Origin: DATLMR01 sp035537555
GTDB taxonomy: Bacteria > Acidobacteriota > Blastocatellia > UBA7656
Reading direction: 5' to 3'
Assembly (NCBI GenBank): GCA_035537555.1
Contig: DATLMR010000307.1
Coordinates: 1-12,871 of the forward strand
Length of the DNA: 12,871 bases
Program-made: the position numbers and the translations under genes
Part shown: one piece after another, positions 1 through 7,440 of the stretch
How positions within the stretch are numbered: the stretch's first letter is position 1
Layout of the letters: every line of letters begins with the position of its first letter
The notes under the pieces: model-generated
Told to the model about the DNA's origin: nothing
The model's database searches: none
Seen by the model: only the letters and a program-made list of their open reading frames with translations

Positions 1-1262
1 TGATACCCAGGGTCACGGACATCCAGTGGGTGAACTCCGGCGCGGACCGCGCGACCGTCATCGTCAAAGGCGTGAACCTGTTCTCGGGAACGAAAGTCGT
101 GATTGGCGGCACGGTGCACCGAGAAGAATCCGAAAACCTTACACTGAAGTCCGACCAGGCTTTTGAATTCGAGACGAAGATCGCCTCCCTGGCGACCGGA
201 GACTCCGTGCTGAGCGGGCGCTTTGGCTCGTCGTTCAAGCTGGAGTTCCCTAAAGAGAGGCGTCCGGTAGAGAGCATCTACATCGCCCGGGCGTCGATCC
301 GGCCCAGCCGGTACACGAAAGCCTTCCGCATAAGCATCGACGTGAGGGGAACGGATGCCAATGGCGTGGACCAGAACTTCACCGTGGCATCTCTTCAGGA
401 TCTGCCTGAACCTATACTGTTCGTCGGGACCGACCCGGTGCCGATGCCATACGACTATTCGGAGATTGACCCGACCCTCCAGGTCTCGACGGGCAGCGGG
501 ACGGGTACTGGCGGAAACGAGCCGACGAGCATGGCAAAATACCTCCGGGTTGAAGCGTGGATCCCGGCGAAGACGCTAGCCAGGAGTCCGTCAGTCGCAT
601 TTCGGGTTCCTTTTTGCGGCTCGGATTATCAGGCGTCGCAGCCCTTGAGCTTCTCCGAGCCTACCGTCACGCGGATGGGGATCAAGGATAAGAAGTCGGT
701 GTTTCGCATCGCCCATCCTCTAGGCTTCGGAAGCTCTGTGGTCGTGGAGCTCGATCAAGTCTATGAGGAAGGCAGCCCCGAACTGCAAAAGACGAGCGCG
801 GTCGATTACCGGTTCGAGGTGGCAACCGACGTGGTTTCGCAATACCAGAACCTCGTGGTGCGAATCGGGACTGCGGAGCCGTACCTTTTGCCCGTACCGG
901 GTGAAGACAAACCAAAGCCCAGGCCGGTCATCGACGCAAGCGCCAAGCCGCCGCAGATTACCAGGGGCGAGCTGGGACCGGTCGAGTGGCTGGGCACCGC
1001 GCTGGAGACGATCACCAGTGCCACTCTCTTCACAAACGCGCCGCAGGGAGCCGTCGCGCCGCCGCCCGGCACCCCGCAGCAGGTCAGCACTCCGGCGCAG
1101 TTCGTGACATATGACGCCGGTAAACGAATAGCGGTCTACTTCAGCGAGGGCAGCACGGATGTAATCGGCAGAGCCGATGTGGAATTCCAAACTGCCGCGG
1201 GCGACACTTTGCGCAGGCCTCTGTTCATCGCGAAGGCTGTGCGAGGCAGATCCCGCATCTAA
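1..1262 (+). CDS. Ig/IPT-TIG-like domain protein, C-terminal part (5' partial)
   Basis: The reading frame is open from the left edge (first full codon at 3) to TAA at 1260-1262, giving about 419 residues. No Shine-Dalgarno sequence precedes the first possible start, a GTG at 30, and the frame is coding before it, so the gene begins outside the window. The first roughly 35 residues resemble an IPT/TIG beta-sandwich strand pattern, with a hydrophobic VIVKGVNLF stretch followed by TKVVIGG. The rest is beta-rich and modular, with Gly/Ser/Thr-rich (around residues 158-170) and Pro-rich (around residues 299-320) linkers. There is no membrane segment and no visible catalytic motif, so a structural or adhesive role is an inference. 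No sorting signal is visible at the C-terminus. It converges on the kinase gene, with 71 bases between the two stop codons. Exact function is unknown; the coding call is firm and the family call is moderate. Confidence 0.75.
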   Translation, partial: IPRVTDIQWVNSGADRATVIVKGVNLFSGTKVVIGGTVHREESENLTLKSDQAFEFETKIASLATGDSVLSGRFGSSFKLEFPKERRPVESIYIARASIRPSRYTKAFRISIDVRGTDANGVDQNFTVASLQDLPEPILFVGTDPVPMPYDYSEIDPTLQVSTGSGTGTGGNEPTSMAKYLRVEAWIPAKTLARSPSVAFRVPFCGSDYQASQPLSFSEPTVTRMGIKDKKSVFRIAHPLGFGSSVVVELDQVYEEGSPELQKTSAVDYRFEVATDVVSQYQNLVVRIGTAEPYLLPVPGEDKPKPRPVIDASAKPPQITRGELGPVEWLGTALETITSATLFTNAPQGAVAPPPGTPQQVSTPAQFVTYDAGKRIAVYFSEGSTDVIGRADVEFQTAAGDTLRRPLFIAKAVRGRSRI

Positions 1263-1293
1263 GCTCCGGTAGCTATCGGATCAAACACCGGAA

Positions 1294-1333
1294 GGCCTCG
1301 CAATACCCGGTCGGCAAAGTCGAGGCCGGCCTT
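1294..1333. other. Inverted repeat between convergent genes, weak terminator candidate
   Basis: GGCCTCG at 1294-1300 is the reverse complement of CGAGGCC at 1321-1327, with a 20-base loop. An additional AAGGCC (1292-1297) could pair with GGCCTT (1328-1333). It lies between the stop codons of the convergent Ig-like and kinase genes, where a bidirectional terminator would be expected. The loop is long and there is no good U-tract, so this is only a possible terminator. Confidence 0.25.
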
Positions 1334-3391
1334 TCAACTTCCCGGCTGTATATCACGGGGGACGGGAGAGACAGACCTGTTCCGCATTCGGGCCTGCCAC
1401 TTGCTGCGCGGTATCTCTAAAGCATCAAACTGCTCCATCGCATCCTTCAGAGATTCTCCCCCGGCCTGCCGGGTCTTTAGATACAACAATGCGCTCATAA
1501 TAGCAGTCAACGGCGTAACGAGTATGTTCAAGAGCTGGTATAAAGAGGAACTGCCCGAGGCGCTAAAGCCAAAATTGAACTCCTTCGGGCTGAAGTCGTC
1601 GGCCAGCTTGAGGCTAATCGTGGCATCGACCGTGGCCAGCCACACGAGGAGAGGAAGCGTGAACTGGAGAATCGTTATGATGAGCACGGTGCTCCACGAC
1701 CTTCTCATCAAGCTTCGCGCGCGCTTGAGCGTCGCTCGCACCCCGTGCCCTTCCATCGCGACCACCGGCGCGTAAAGGGCGTAACAGGCGAGGGCTGCGA
1801 GCCCCGGGATGACGAAGAACGCTGTCCCGAGCAGTATCATCGCCATCACGGCTATCGTCGCCACCGTGAAGGCCCACCACCGGCGCCTCAGCGCCGCAAA
1901 CGCGGTCCGAATGCGCACAGGCCGCAAGGGGGCCATGATGAGCTGGATGACAATGGGCACGCTCACGGCAGAAATGATGGAGTGAGCGAGGAGATTCGTA
2001 ACCACGATGCCGGAGAACATCAGCGATACGAATACCACCAGTGAGGAAGGCGATAATTTCTCCCACGAAATAACCTCGTCGCTCAAATATATGAACGCTA
2101 CGGCCGCAATCAGCGGAGCATAGGCCAACAAAGAGAGCTTTAAAAACGTCGGGAACCGCTCACTGTAAAGTGAGATGGCCTGGCGCAGTAAAGACCCGCT
2201 TCCTTCCGCGCTTGCCCGCAGGGCGGACGCGAACCCGGCGGCGCTTTCGGGGCGTTGCGCCGGGTCCTTGGCCAGGGCCGCCATAACAAGGCGGGCCATT
2301 CTCTCGGGCACTTTACGATTCTTTTCCCTGATCGGCTGAGGCTCACCCCGCGTGTGAAGCCTTATTAACTCGTCGAAGCTTCCCGCGAAAGGGGTTTCGC
2401 CCGAGAGCATACGATAGGCGATCACCCCCAGGCTGTATATGTCCGACTTCGCGTCCACCCGTCCCCCGAGACACTGTTCAGGGGACATGTAAAGAGGAGT
2501 GCCCATCACGGAGCCCAGGCGAGTCAGGTCGGCTGCGGCCGCCGTCTCAATTGTCTCTCTCTCTCCCGTGGCCGCCTTCAGCATAACCGTCACCTCGACC
2601 CCGTTATCGACGGGCGGAGATTCCGGGGATGATGATTGCTTTGCGTTCGGAGAGTGAAGCGGCGCCGCGTCAGAGGGCCTCTGTATGAGCGTGCCTGCTT
2701 CCTCGATAACGGGCGAATGTATCAAGGTTGGAGACTCGGTCAAGTCGGAGGAGGGCGTACTGGAGGGTTGAGGAGCTTTACGTCGAAACGAGTCTGACGA
2801 GGTTGAAGGCATCGCGGTTTGAGGAGACAGGCCGGCCGTCTGTTGGCGGCTTTCTATCTCCACGAGCGCCGGGCTGCTTAATTTCACCAGGCCGAAGTCT
2901 AGTACCTTGATCGTATACCCGCCCCGGTGGTTCGGCTCGAGCCAGATATTATCCGGCTTCAGGTCGCGGTGAATGATTCCCAGGCGGTGGGCTTCTCCGA
3001 CGGCAGAACAGATCTGCTCCAGAATATCGACCACCCATTCGCGCGGCAGGCGTCGTTCTTCAGCCAGAACCTCCGACAGGGTGCAGCCGTCAAGGTACTC
3101 CATCACCAGGTACGCGACCCGGCCCGAACCCGTTTGAGCGAAGCCGAAGTCGGTTACGTCGACGACGTTAGGATGACGGAGCCTTCCGGCCGCTTCGGCT
3201 TCGCGTCGGAATCGCTCGACGAACTCTTCCTTGTTGGAAAACTGCGCGTTGATGACTTTGATCGCGACAGGGCGCTTTGTCCCGAGGTGCGTCGCCCTGT
3301 AGACGGATCCCATGCCTCCCCGGCCAAGGAGCTTTTCGATTCGGTACTTGTCGTCGAGCACCGCCCCGCTTAGAAAGCCATGGTCGTTCAC
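1334..3391 (-). CDS. Hanks-type Ser/Thr protein kinase with polytopic membrane C-terminal domain
   Basis: This 685-residue protein should phosphorylate Ser/Thr on target proteins at the inner membrane. Numbering from the GTG at 3391, the kinase domain carries the glycine loop LGRGGMG (22-28), Lys45 of VAIK, Glu64 of helix C, the catalytic loop HRDLKPDN (Asp143, Asn148), DFG at 165-167, the SPE triad at 303-305 and Asp317 of the DIYSLG helix. All catalytic residues are present. About 120 Ser/Thr/Pro-rich residues (171-291) sit between DFG and SPE, where an activation loop is normally 20-30 residues. After residue 415 come about six hydrophobic segments, with an RATLKRARSLMRRSW stretch resembling the polytopic membrane domain of glycerophosphodiesterase or DUF975-like proteins. 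A longer frame begins at TTG 3454, but AGGAGG four bases before GTG 3391 favours the shorter start. DUF1330 lies upstream on the same strand. Confidence 0.93.
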   Translation of the reverse strand: MNDHGFLSGAVLDDKYRIEKLLGRGGMGSVYRATHLGTKRPVAIKVINAQFSNKEEFVERFRREAEAAGRLRHPNVVDVTDFGFAQTGSGRVAYLVMEYLDGCTLSEVLAEERRLPREWVVDILEQICSAVGEAHRLGIIHRDLKPDNIWLEPNHRGGYTIKVLDFGLVKLSSPALVEIESRQQTAGLSPQTAMPSTSSDSFRRKAPQPSSTPSSDLTESPTLIHSPVIEEAGTLIQRPSDAAPLHSPNAKQSSSPESPPVDNGVEVTVMLKAATGERETIETAAAADLTRLGSVMGTPLYMSPEQCLGGRVDAKSDIYSLGVIAYRMLSGETPFAGSFDELIRLHTRGEPQPIREKNRKVPERMARLVMAALAKDPAQRPESAAGFASALRASAEGSGSLLRQAISLYSERFPTFLKLSLLAYAPLIAAVAFIYLSDEVISWEKLSPSSLVVFVSLMFSGIVVTNLLAHSIISAVSVPIVIQLIMAPLRPVRIRTAFAALRRRWWAFTVATIAVMAMILLGTAFFVIPGLAALACYALYAPVVAMEGHGVRATLKRARSLMRRSWSTVLIITILQFTLPLLVWLATVDATISLKLADDFSPKEFNFGFSASGSSSLYQLLNILVTPLTAIMSALLYLKTRQAGGESLKDAMEQFDALEIPRSKWQARMRNRSVSPVPRDIQPGS

Positions 3392-3395
3392 TTTT

Positions 3396-3401
3396 CCTCC
3401 T
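3396..3401 (-). promoter_or_regulatory. Shine-Dalgarno site deciding the kinase start
   Basis: On the minus strand AGGAGG is followed by four A residues and then GTG at 3391. The alternative upstream TTG at 3454 has no purine-rich site before it. This supports starting the kinase about ten residues before its YRIEKLLG strand, as in typical PknB-like proteins. Confidence 0.65.
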
Positions 3402-3475
3402 GCCGCCAGAGGGACCTTCGGCCTCCGCGATTGCTTCGGCCGCCGCTCCGCCAATATTTCGGATGGGTGCCCGAC

Positions 3476-3796
3476 TTAATCGGCAATCCGCGCTGTTTTG
3501 GTGATGTCTTCTCCCGCGACCAGCACAAACTCGTTCCTGGCGCCTTCGATGCGGCTTTGACGGTATGGCCTGTACTCCTCGCTCTCATAGAAAGCGTCCG
3601 CGACATCTTTGGAAGGCCACTCGATGATCAGGAAGATTTGAGGCGCCTTCCGCTCGCCTTCGATCTTTTCAATATTGGACGTGCGGGCCAGGTACCTCCC
3701 GCCGTGCAGCTCGACAAGCTTCGTTACGTTCTTGATGTATGCCGGGACCCAGCTCTGGTCAGTTATGTCGAGTTCCGCAACGGAATAGTATTTCAT
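3476..3796 (-). CDS. DUF1330 family protein (ferredoxin-like alpha/beta barrel)
   Basis: This is a complete 106-residue protein starting at ATG 3796, with AGGAG (3803-3807) seven bases upstream. It has the usual length and pattern of DUF1330, a dimeric ferredoxin-like fold: an N-terminal beta strand YYSVAELDITD, then the HGGRYLART strand, the IFLIIEWPSKDVADAFYESEEY segment split by a short helix, and an RxSRIEGARNEFVLVAG-type ending. No catalytic role is firmly established for the family, so none is assigned. There is no signal peptide or membrane segment, so it is probably cytoplasmic. It lies upstream of the kinase on the same strand, with 84 bases between its stop and the kinase GTG, so they could share a transcript. 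A functional link is not shown. Confidence 0.9.
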   Translation of the reverse strand: MKYYSVAELDITDQSWVPAYIKNVTKLVELHGGRYLARTSNIEKIEGERKAPQIFLIIEWPSKDVADAFYESEEYRPYRQSRIEGARNEFVLVAGEDITKTARIAD

Positions 3797-3861
3797 GTGA
3801 AGCTCCTATGAGTGATTACAGACGTCACGGGCAGTCAGAAGGCAAAGATACCGTATAAGCC

Positions 3862-3883
3862 GCCGGCCGATCAACCGGCCGGC
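3862..3883. repeat. Perfect 8-bp GC hairpin / inverted repeat
   Basis: GCCGGCCG (3862-3869) and CGGCCGGC (3876-3883) are perfect reverse complements around the six-base loop ATCAAC. It lies 66 bases upstream of the DUF1330 ATG, inside the divergent promoter region. No T-run follows on either strand, so it is not a classical terminator. It could be an operator, an RNA structure, or chance in GC-rich DNA. Confidence 0.5.
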
Positions 3884-4148
3884 CCGGTACGGCCCCGCCC
3901 CTTCGAGTCGATCGACATACCTCCGACCTGATAAGACCGAGGGAGACCGGCTCCGCTCTCAAGTGCTTTGCTCTCGAGTATGGGGCGGCCCGATTCAATG
4001 CGCGGTTGCGGGATTGGGTAATCCCACGAACGGACATTACGGGCGGCACCTTTCGTCGAACGCCCTACATAAACTCTTAAGCCTGAAAGCGCGGCCCGCG
4101 CGGCTGAAGCGGCACGAGGATTTCTTAAAGCGTGGGGTCACACCCTCC

Positions 4149-4155
4149 AAGGAGA
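4149..4155 (+). promoter_or_regulatory. Shine-Dalgarno site deciding the permease start
   Basis: AAGGAGA lies five to six bases before ATG 4161. It selects this start over the upstream in-frame ATG at 3963, and the resulting N-terminus (MQTLLQDVRYAIRLL) is the typical beginning of this permease family. Confidence 0.8.
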
Positions 4156-4160
4156 ACCTT

Positions 4161-6623
4161 ATGCAGACACTGTTACAAGACGTGCGCTACGCGATTCGAT
4201 TGCTTATCAAGAGGCCGGGCTTTACCGCCGTGGCGGTGCTCACGCTCGCGCTGGGCATCGGGGCGAACAGCTCGATATTCAGCGTGGTGAATGCGGTGCT
4301 GCTTCGCCCTCTGCCTTTCAAAGACTCGGACCGCCTGGTCATGTTCTGGAACCGCAGCCCCGGATTGAACATCCCGCAGGACTGGCTATCCATCGCTCAA
4401 TACGTTGACATCAAGAATCAGGCCGACGGCTTTGAAGATGTGGCCATAGCGGTCGGCGGCAATTTCAACCTCTCGGATGTCGACGTCCCGGAACGGGTCC
4501 AGGGCATTCGAGCCTCTTCATCTCTGCTCCGTCTGTTGGGCGTTCAACCGGCGCTGGGGCGCGCGTTCCTGCCCGAAGAAGATGAGCCCGGCAAACCTCT
4601 CGTGGCGATTATCAGCAACGAATTATGGCAACACAGATTCGGGGCCGACCCGGACGTGATCGGAAGGACCATAACGCTCAACGGACAGCTCGCCACCGTG
4701 GCGGGCATCCTTCCCGCCGGCGTCTCTTTGAACAGGGAAGTGATACCCACAGTCTCGGGCATCGATAGAGCGGACGTGATCTTGCCTTTCCCCCTGAGCG
4801 CCGAGGCCCTCCGCAATCGCGGGAACGAGAGCTTCAATGTTCTTGCTCGATTGAAGCCGGGCGTCCCTCTCGAACAGGCCCAGGCCCAGGTTGATACGAT
4901 GGTCGAGCGGCTGAAGCAGGAGTACCCGGACTCTTACCCGGAAGGCAGCGGTTTCACTATGAGCGTGGTCCCGGTGCTCGAAGAGATCGTGCGCAACATT
5001 CGCCCCGCGCTTCTCGTGCTGTCGGGCTCCGTGCTCTTCGTCCTGCTCATAGCCTGCGCCAATCTCGCCAACCTTCTCCTCTCGCGAGCCGCCGCCCGCC
5101 AAAAAGAGTTCGCCGTTCGGACCGCTCTGGGCGCGAGCCGTTTTCGCATGGTCCGCCAGCTCCTGACCGAAAGCATAATACTGGCTCTCGCGGGAGGAGG
5201 CGGCGGGTTATTGATCGCGGTGTGGAGTCTCGAAGGGCTTCGCGCGCTCAGTCCGGGTAACATTCCGCGCATGAACGAGGTCGCGATAGACCACCGCGTG
5301 CTCACCTTCACATTCGTCATCTCTCTGCTGGTCGGAGTCATCTTCGGGCTGGTCCCCGCGTTAAGAGCTTCAAAGACCAATCTGAACGAATCGTTAAAGG
5401 AAGGGGGCAAGGGGTCGCACGAAGGGTCTCGCGGAAATCGCGTCCGCAGCACTCTTATAGCGGCCGAGATTGCCCTCTCCCTGATACTGCTCGTAGGCGC
5501 GGGGCTGCTGATGCGCACCTTTGTGAATCTGCAAAGGGTGAACCCCGGCTTTTCTACCGATAATATAATCTCGCTCAGGCTGTTGCTTGCCGGTCCGAAC
5601 TATTCCAAGCCCGACTCGAGGGCCTCCTTCTACCGGCAGCTTTTGGACCGCCTGAAAACGGTGCGCGAGATAGACTCTCTCGGGAGCGTATCTAATCTGC
5701 CTCTCAGCCCCGAAGTGGGATGGGGAGGAATATCGGTCGAGGGAGCCGACACGCCGTCAGGCGAAGGCTCGGTATTGCAGGCCGACCAGCGCACGGCCAG
5801 TCCCGACTACTTCAAGACCATGAATATCCCGTTGATCGCCGGACGATTCTTCGACGAGCACGATACGAAGGACGGGCAGAAGGTGGTGCTCGTCGATCAG
5901 AGCTTCGCCAGGCGGTTCTGGCCTGACGAGGACCCGATCGGCAAGCGGATAAAGCGGGGAGCTCTCGATTCGGACAACCCGTGGCTGACGGTCGTCGGCG
6001 TGGTAGGATCGGTAAGGCAATACTCGCTCGATGCCGATTCCCCGCGAGTGGCACTCTACTCGCCGCATTCGCAGGAGCCGAACAGCGGGATGTACCTCGT
6101 GATCCGCACCGCTTCCGATCCCGCGCAGGTTATCGCCTCGGTGAAAAGCGAGATCAGGGCGTTGGATTCGAGCCTCGCCGTCTATAACGTCGCGCTCATG
6201 AACGAGCGCCTGTCCAGGTCTCTGGCGGAGCGGCGTTTTTCCATGCTGCTCCTCGCGCTCTTTTCCATGCTTGCCGCTCTCCTGGCGGCGGTCGGCATAT
6301 ACGGCGTGATGAACTACTCGGTCGCTCAGCGGACGCACGAGATCGGCATCAGGATGGCGCTCGGCGCTAAAGCCGGCGACGTCGTCCGGATGGTGATCAA
6401 ATACGCGCTGTTGACTACGGCCGCAGGCGTGGCGGTCGGCATCGGCGGCTCTCTTTTGCTCTCGACCTTCATGTCGAGCCTGCTCTACGGAGTCAGCGCT
6501 AACGATCCGCTGACTCTCGTGGGCGTCACGTCATTACTTGTTACCGTCGCCCTCGTGTCGAGCTATATCCCGGCGCGCAAAGCGGCAAAGGTAGACCCGA
6601 TGGAGGCGCTCAGGTACGAGTGA
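4161..6623 (+). CDS. ADOP-type duplicated MacB/FtsX-like permease, no cognate ATPase adjacent
   Basis: This 820-residue inner-membrane protein has two tandem MacB-like halves. The N-terminal segment (RLLIKRPGFTAVAVLTLALG) enters the first membrane helix at about 21-43, followed by a MacB periplasmic core (about 45-280) and FtsX helices near 283-308, 335-360 and 381-403. The second half repeats this with a helix at about 430-452, a periplasmic core (about 453-690) and helices near 693-718, 745-770 and 783-805. Matching loop motifs follow the first FtsX helix of each half: RQKEFAVRTALGAS (313-326) and RTHEIGIRMALGA (724-736). The C-terminus PARKAAKVDPMEALRYE is typical. Length and layout match the ADOP family. 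Such permeases act with a MacB-type ATPase as mechanotransmission or efflux machines, but no ATPase is in the window, so energy source and substrate are unknown. Convergent with the MBL-fold gene. Confidence 0.93.
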   Translation: MQTLLQDVRYAIRLLIKRPGFTAVAVLTLALGIGANSSIFSVVNAVLLRPLPFKDSDRLVMFWNRSPGLNIPQDWLSIAQYVDIKNQADGFEDVAIAVGGNFNLSDVDVPERVQGIRASSSLLRLLGVQPALGRAFLPEEDEPGKPLVAIISNELWQHRFGADPDVIGRTITLNGQLATVAGILPAGVSLNREVIPTVSGIDRADVILPFPLSAEALRNRGNESFNVLARLKPGVPLEQAQAQVDTMVERLKQEYPDSYPEGSGFTMSVVPVLEEIVRNIRPALLVLSGSVLFVLLIACANLANLLLSRAAARQKEFAVRTALGASRFRMVRQLLTESIILALAGGGGGLLIAVWSLEGLRALSPGNIPRMNEVAIDHRVLTFTFVISLLVGVIFGLVPALRASKTNLNESLKEGGKGSHEGSRGNRVRSTLIAAEIALSLILLVGAGLLMRTFVNLQRVNPGFSTDNIISLRLLLAGPNYSKPDSRASFYRQLLDRLKTVREIDSLGSVSNLPLSPEVGWGGISVEGADTPSGEGSVLQADQRTASPDYFKTMNIPLIAGRFFDEHDTKDGQKVVLVDQSFARRFWPDEDPIGKRIKRGALDSDNPWLTVVGVVGSVRQYSLDADSPRVALYSPHSQEPNSGMYLVIRTASDPAQVIASVKSEIRALDSSLAVYNVALMNERLSRSLAERRFSMLLLALFSMLAALLAAVGIYGVMNYSVAQRTHEIGIRMALGAKAGDVVRMVIKYALLTTAAGVAVGIGGSLLLSTFMSSLLYGVSANDPLTLVGVTSLLVTVALVSSYIPARKAAKVDPMEALRYE

Positions 6624-6670
6624 CCCGGGGAGCGCCGATCGATGATCGAGCCGACCTCGCGCCCTGAAAG

Positions 6671-7402
6671 CTACTCGGAGAGCGCGTCGGCGAGCGCCCG
6701 CAGGAGCCCCGCGCCGTCGCCCGCCCACGCGCTGCCGTGCATACAGGCAAGCGTTTCAGGCTTCATCAATGCTAACCTTTCCAGCATCTCGCCCGTGTTC
6801 CTGGCGTGCGAGTAATAGTCCAGCCCCTTTCGAGTCGACTCGCTCGGGCCGAGAATATCCGACTCCGTCAGCGGCGGAAGGTCAGCCCCACCCTGGGTGA
6901 AGAGGTCCCCGCATAAGAACGTCCGGGTGTGCTCCTCCATCATAAAGCCACACTCCCAGGCGTGCGGCAGGTGGGGCGTGTCGAGCCATCGCACGACGTG
7001 CTGGCCGAGAGCGAGCGTTTCCTCATCGTCGAGGACTCGCGGAGCCCTGTCCGCGAGGTCTCCGATCGAAGTAAGCGCCGCGATCCGGCCGCAGACAGGC
7101 ACGGCCTGGGGCGCGACGGCGAGCCATTCATTGAGCGAGCCGCATTCGTCCGCTTCGACATGCGAGAAGGCAATATAGCGAAGCCTCTCGACCGGCATGA
7201 TCGCTGCCATCGCCTCTTGAACGAGCGGAAACATCTTGCGTAGCCCGGTATGGAACAACAAGGGCTCCTCATCGACTATGAGGTACTGATTGAACGAGAA
7301 GCCTCCCGGAGCGATAGCCGCCGGAATCGGAGTGTTGATGCGGTAGATTCCTCCGGCAATCTCGTGGACGTTGGTACCTGATTGTGTGTTCGTAATGATC
7401 AT
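6671..7402 (-). CDS. Diiron-type metallo-beta-lactamase-fold protein (flavodiiron/ODP-like)
   Basis: This 243-residue cytoplasmic protein starts at ATG 7402, preceded by GAGGAGA (7407-7413). Its metal motif is H81-x-E83-x-D85-E86, not the hydrolase HxHxDH. Further likely ligands are His147 (in PHLPHAW), Asp166 (in CGDLF) and His222 (in CMHGS). The spacing closely follows the diiron site of flavodiiron proteins, which reduce O2 or NO, and of the stand-alone oxygen-binding diiron proteins. In classical flavodiiron proteins a His follows the Asp; here it is Glu86. There is no C-terminal flavodoxin domain, so any redox partner must be separate. An O2/NO-related function is inferred from family and motif only. 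It lies 38 bases downstream of the caspase-like gene on the same strand and may be co-transcribed with it. Confidence 0.88.
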   Translation of the reverse strand: MIITNTQSGTNVHEIAGGIYRINTPIPAAIAPGGFSFNQYLIVDEEPLLFHTGLRKMFPLVQEAMAAIMPVERLRYIAFSHVEADECGSLNEWLAVAPQAVPVCGRIAALTSIGDLADRAPRVLDDEETLALGQHVVRWLDTPHLPHAWECGFMMEEHTRTFLCGDLFTQGGADLPPLTESDILGPSESTRKGLDYYSHARNTGEMLERLALMKPETLACMHGSAWAGDGAGLLRALADALSE

Positions 7403-7440
7403 ATGTTCTCCTCGCTGCGGGCTTCAATCAGCTCTTGATG

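Larger units (their letters stand above)
3797..4160. other. Divergent intergenic region, 364 bases
   Basis: This lies between the DUF1330 start (minus) and the permease start (plus), so promoters for both are expected here. I see no convincing -35/-10 pair for either direction. The only clear structure is a GC-only hairpin at 3862-3883. The permease frame stays open upstream to an ATG at 3963, but that stretch has no Shine-Dalgarno site and its translation resembles no family, so I treat it as non-coding. Confidence 0.6.

Noticed and set aside
1614..2066. A 150-codon minus-strand frame inside the kinase gene
   Set aside because: It is an out-of-frame shadow of the kinase membrane domain, with a His/Arg-rich composition unlike a real protein.
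3392..3454. N-terminal extension of the kinase from TTG 3454
   Set aside because: There is no ribosome site before the TTG, while AGGAGG precedes the GTG at 3391; not fully excluded.
3963..4160. N-terminal extension of the permease from ATG 3963
   Set aside because: No Shine-Dalgarno site precedes it, and AAGGAGA sits directly before ATG 4161, which gives the standard family N-terminus.
6624..6670. Terminator between the convergent permease and MBL-fold genes
   Set aside because: Only a five-base stem around CGATC-GAT-GATCG is visible, with no T-run.
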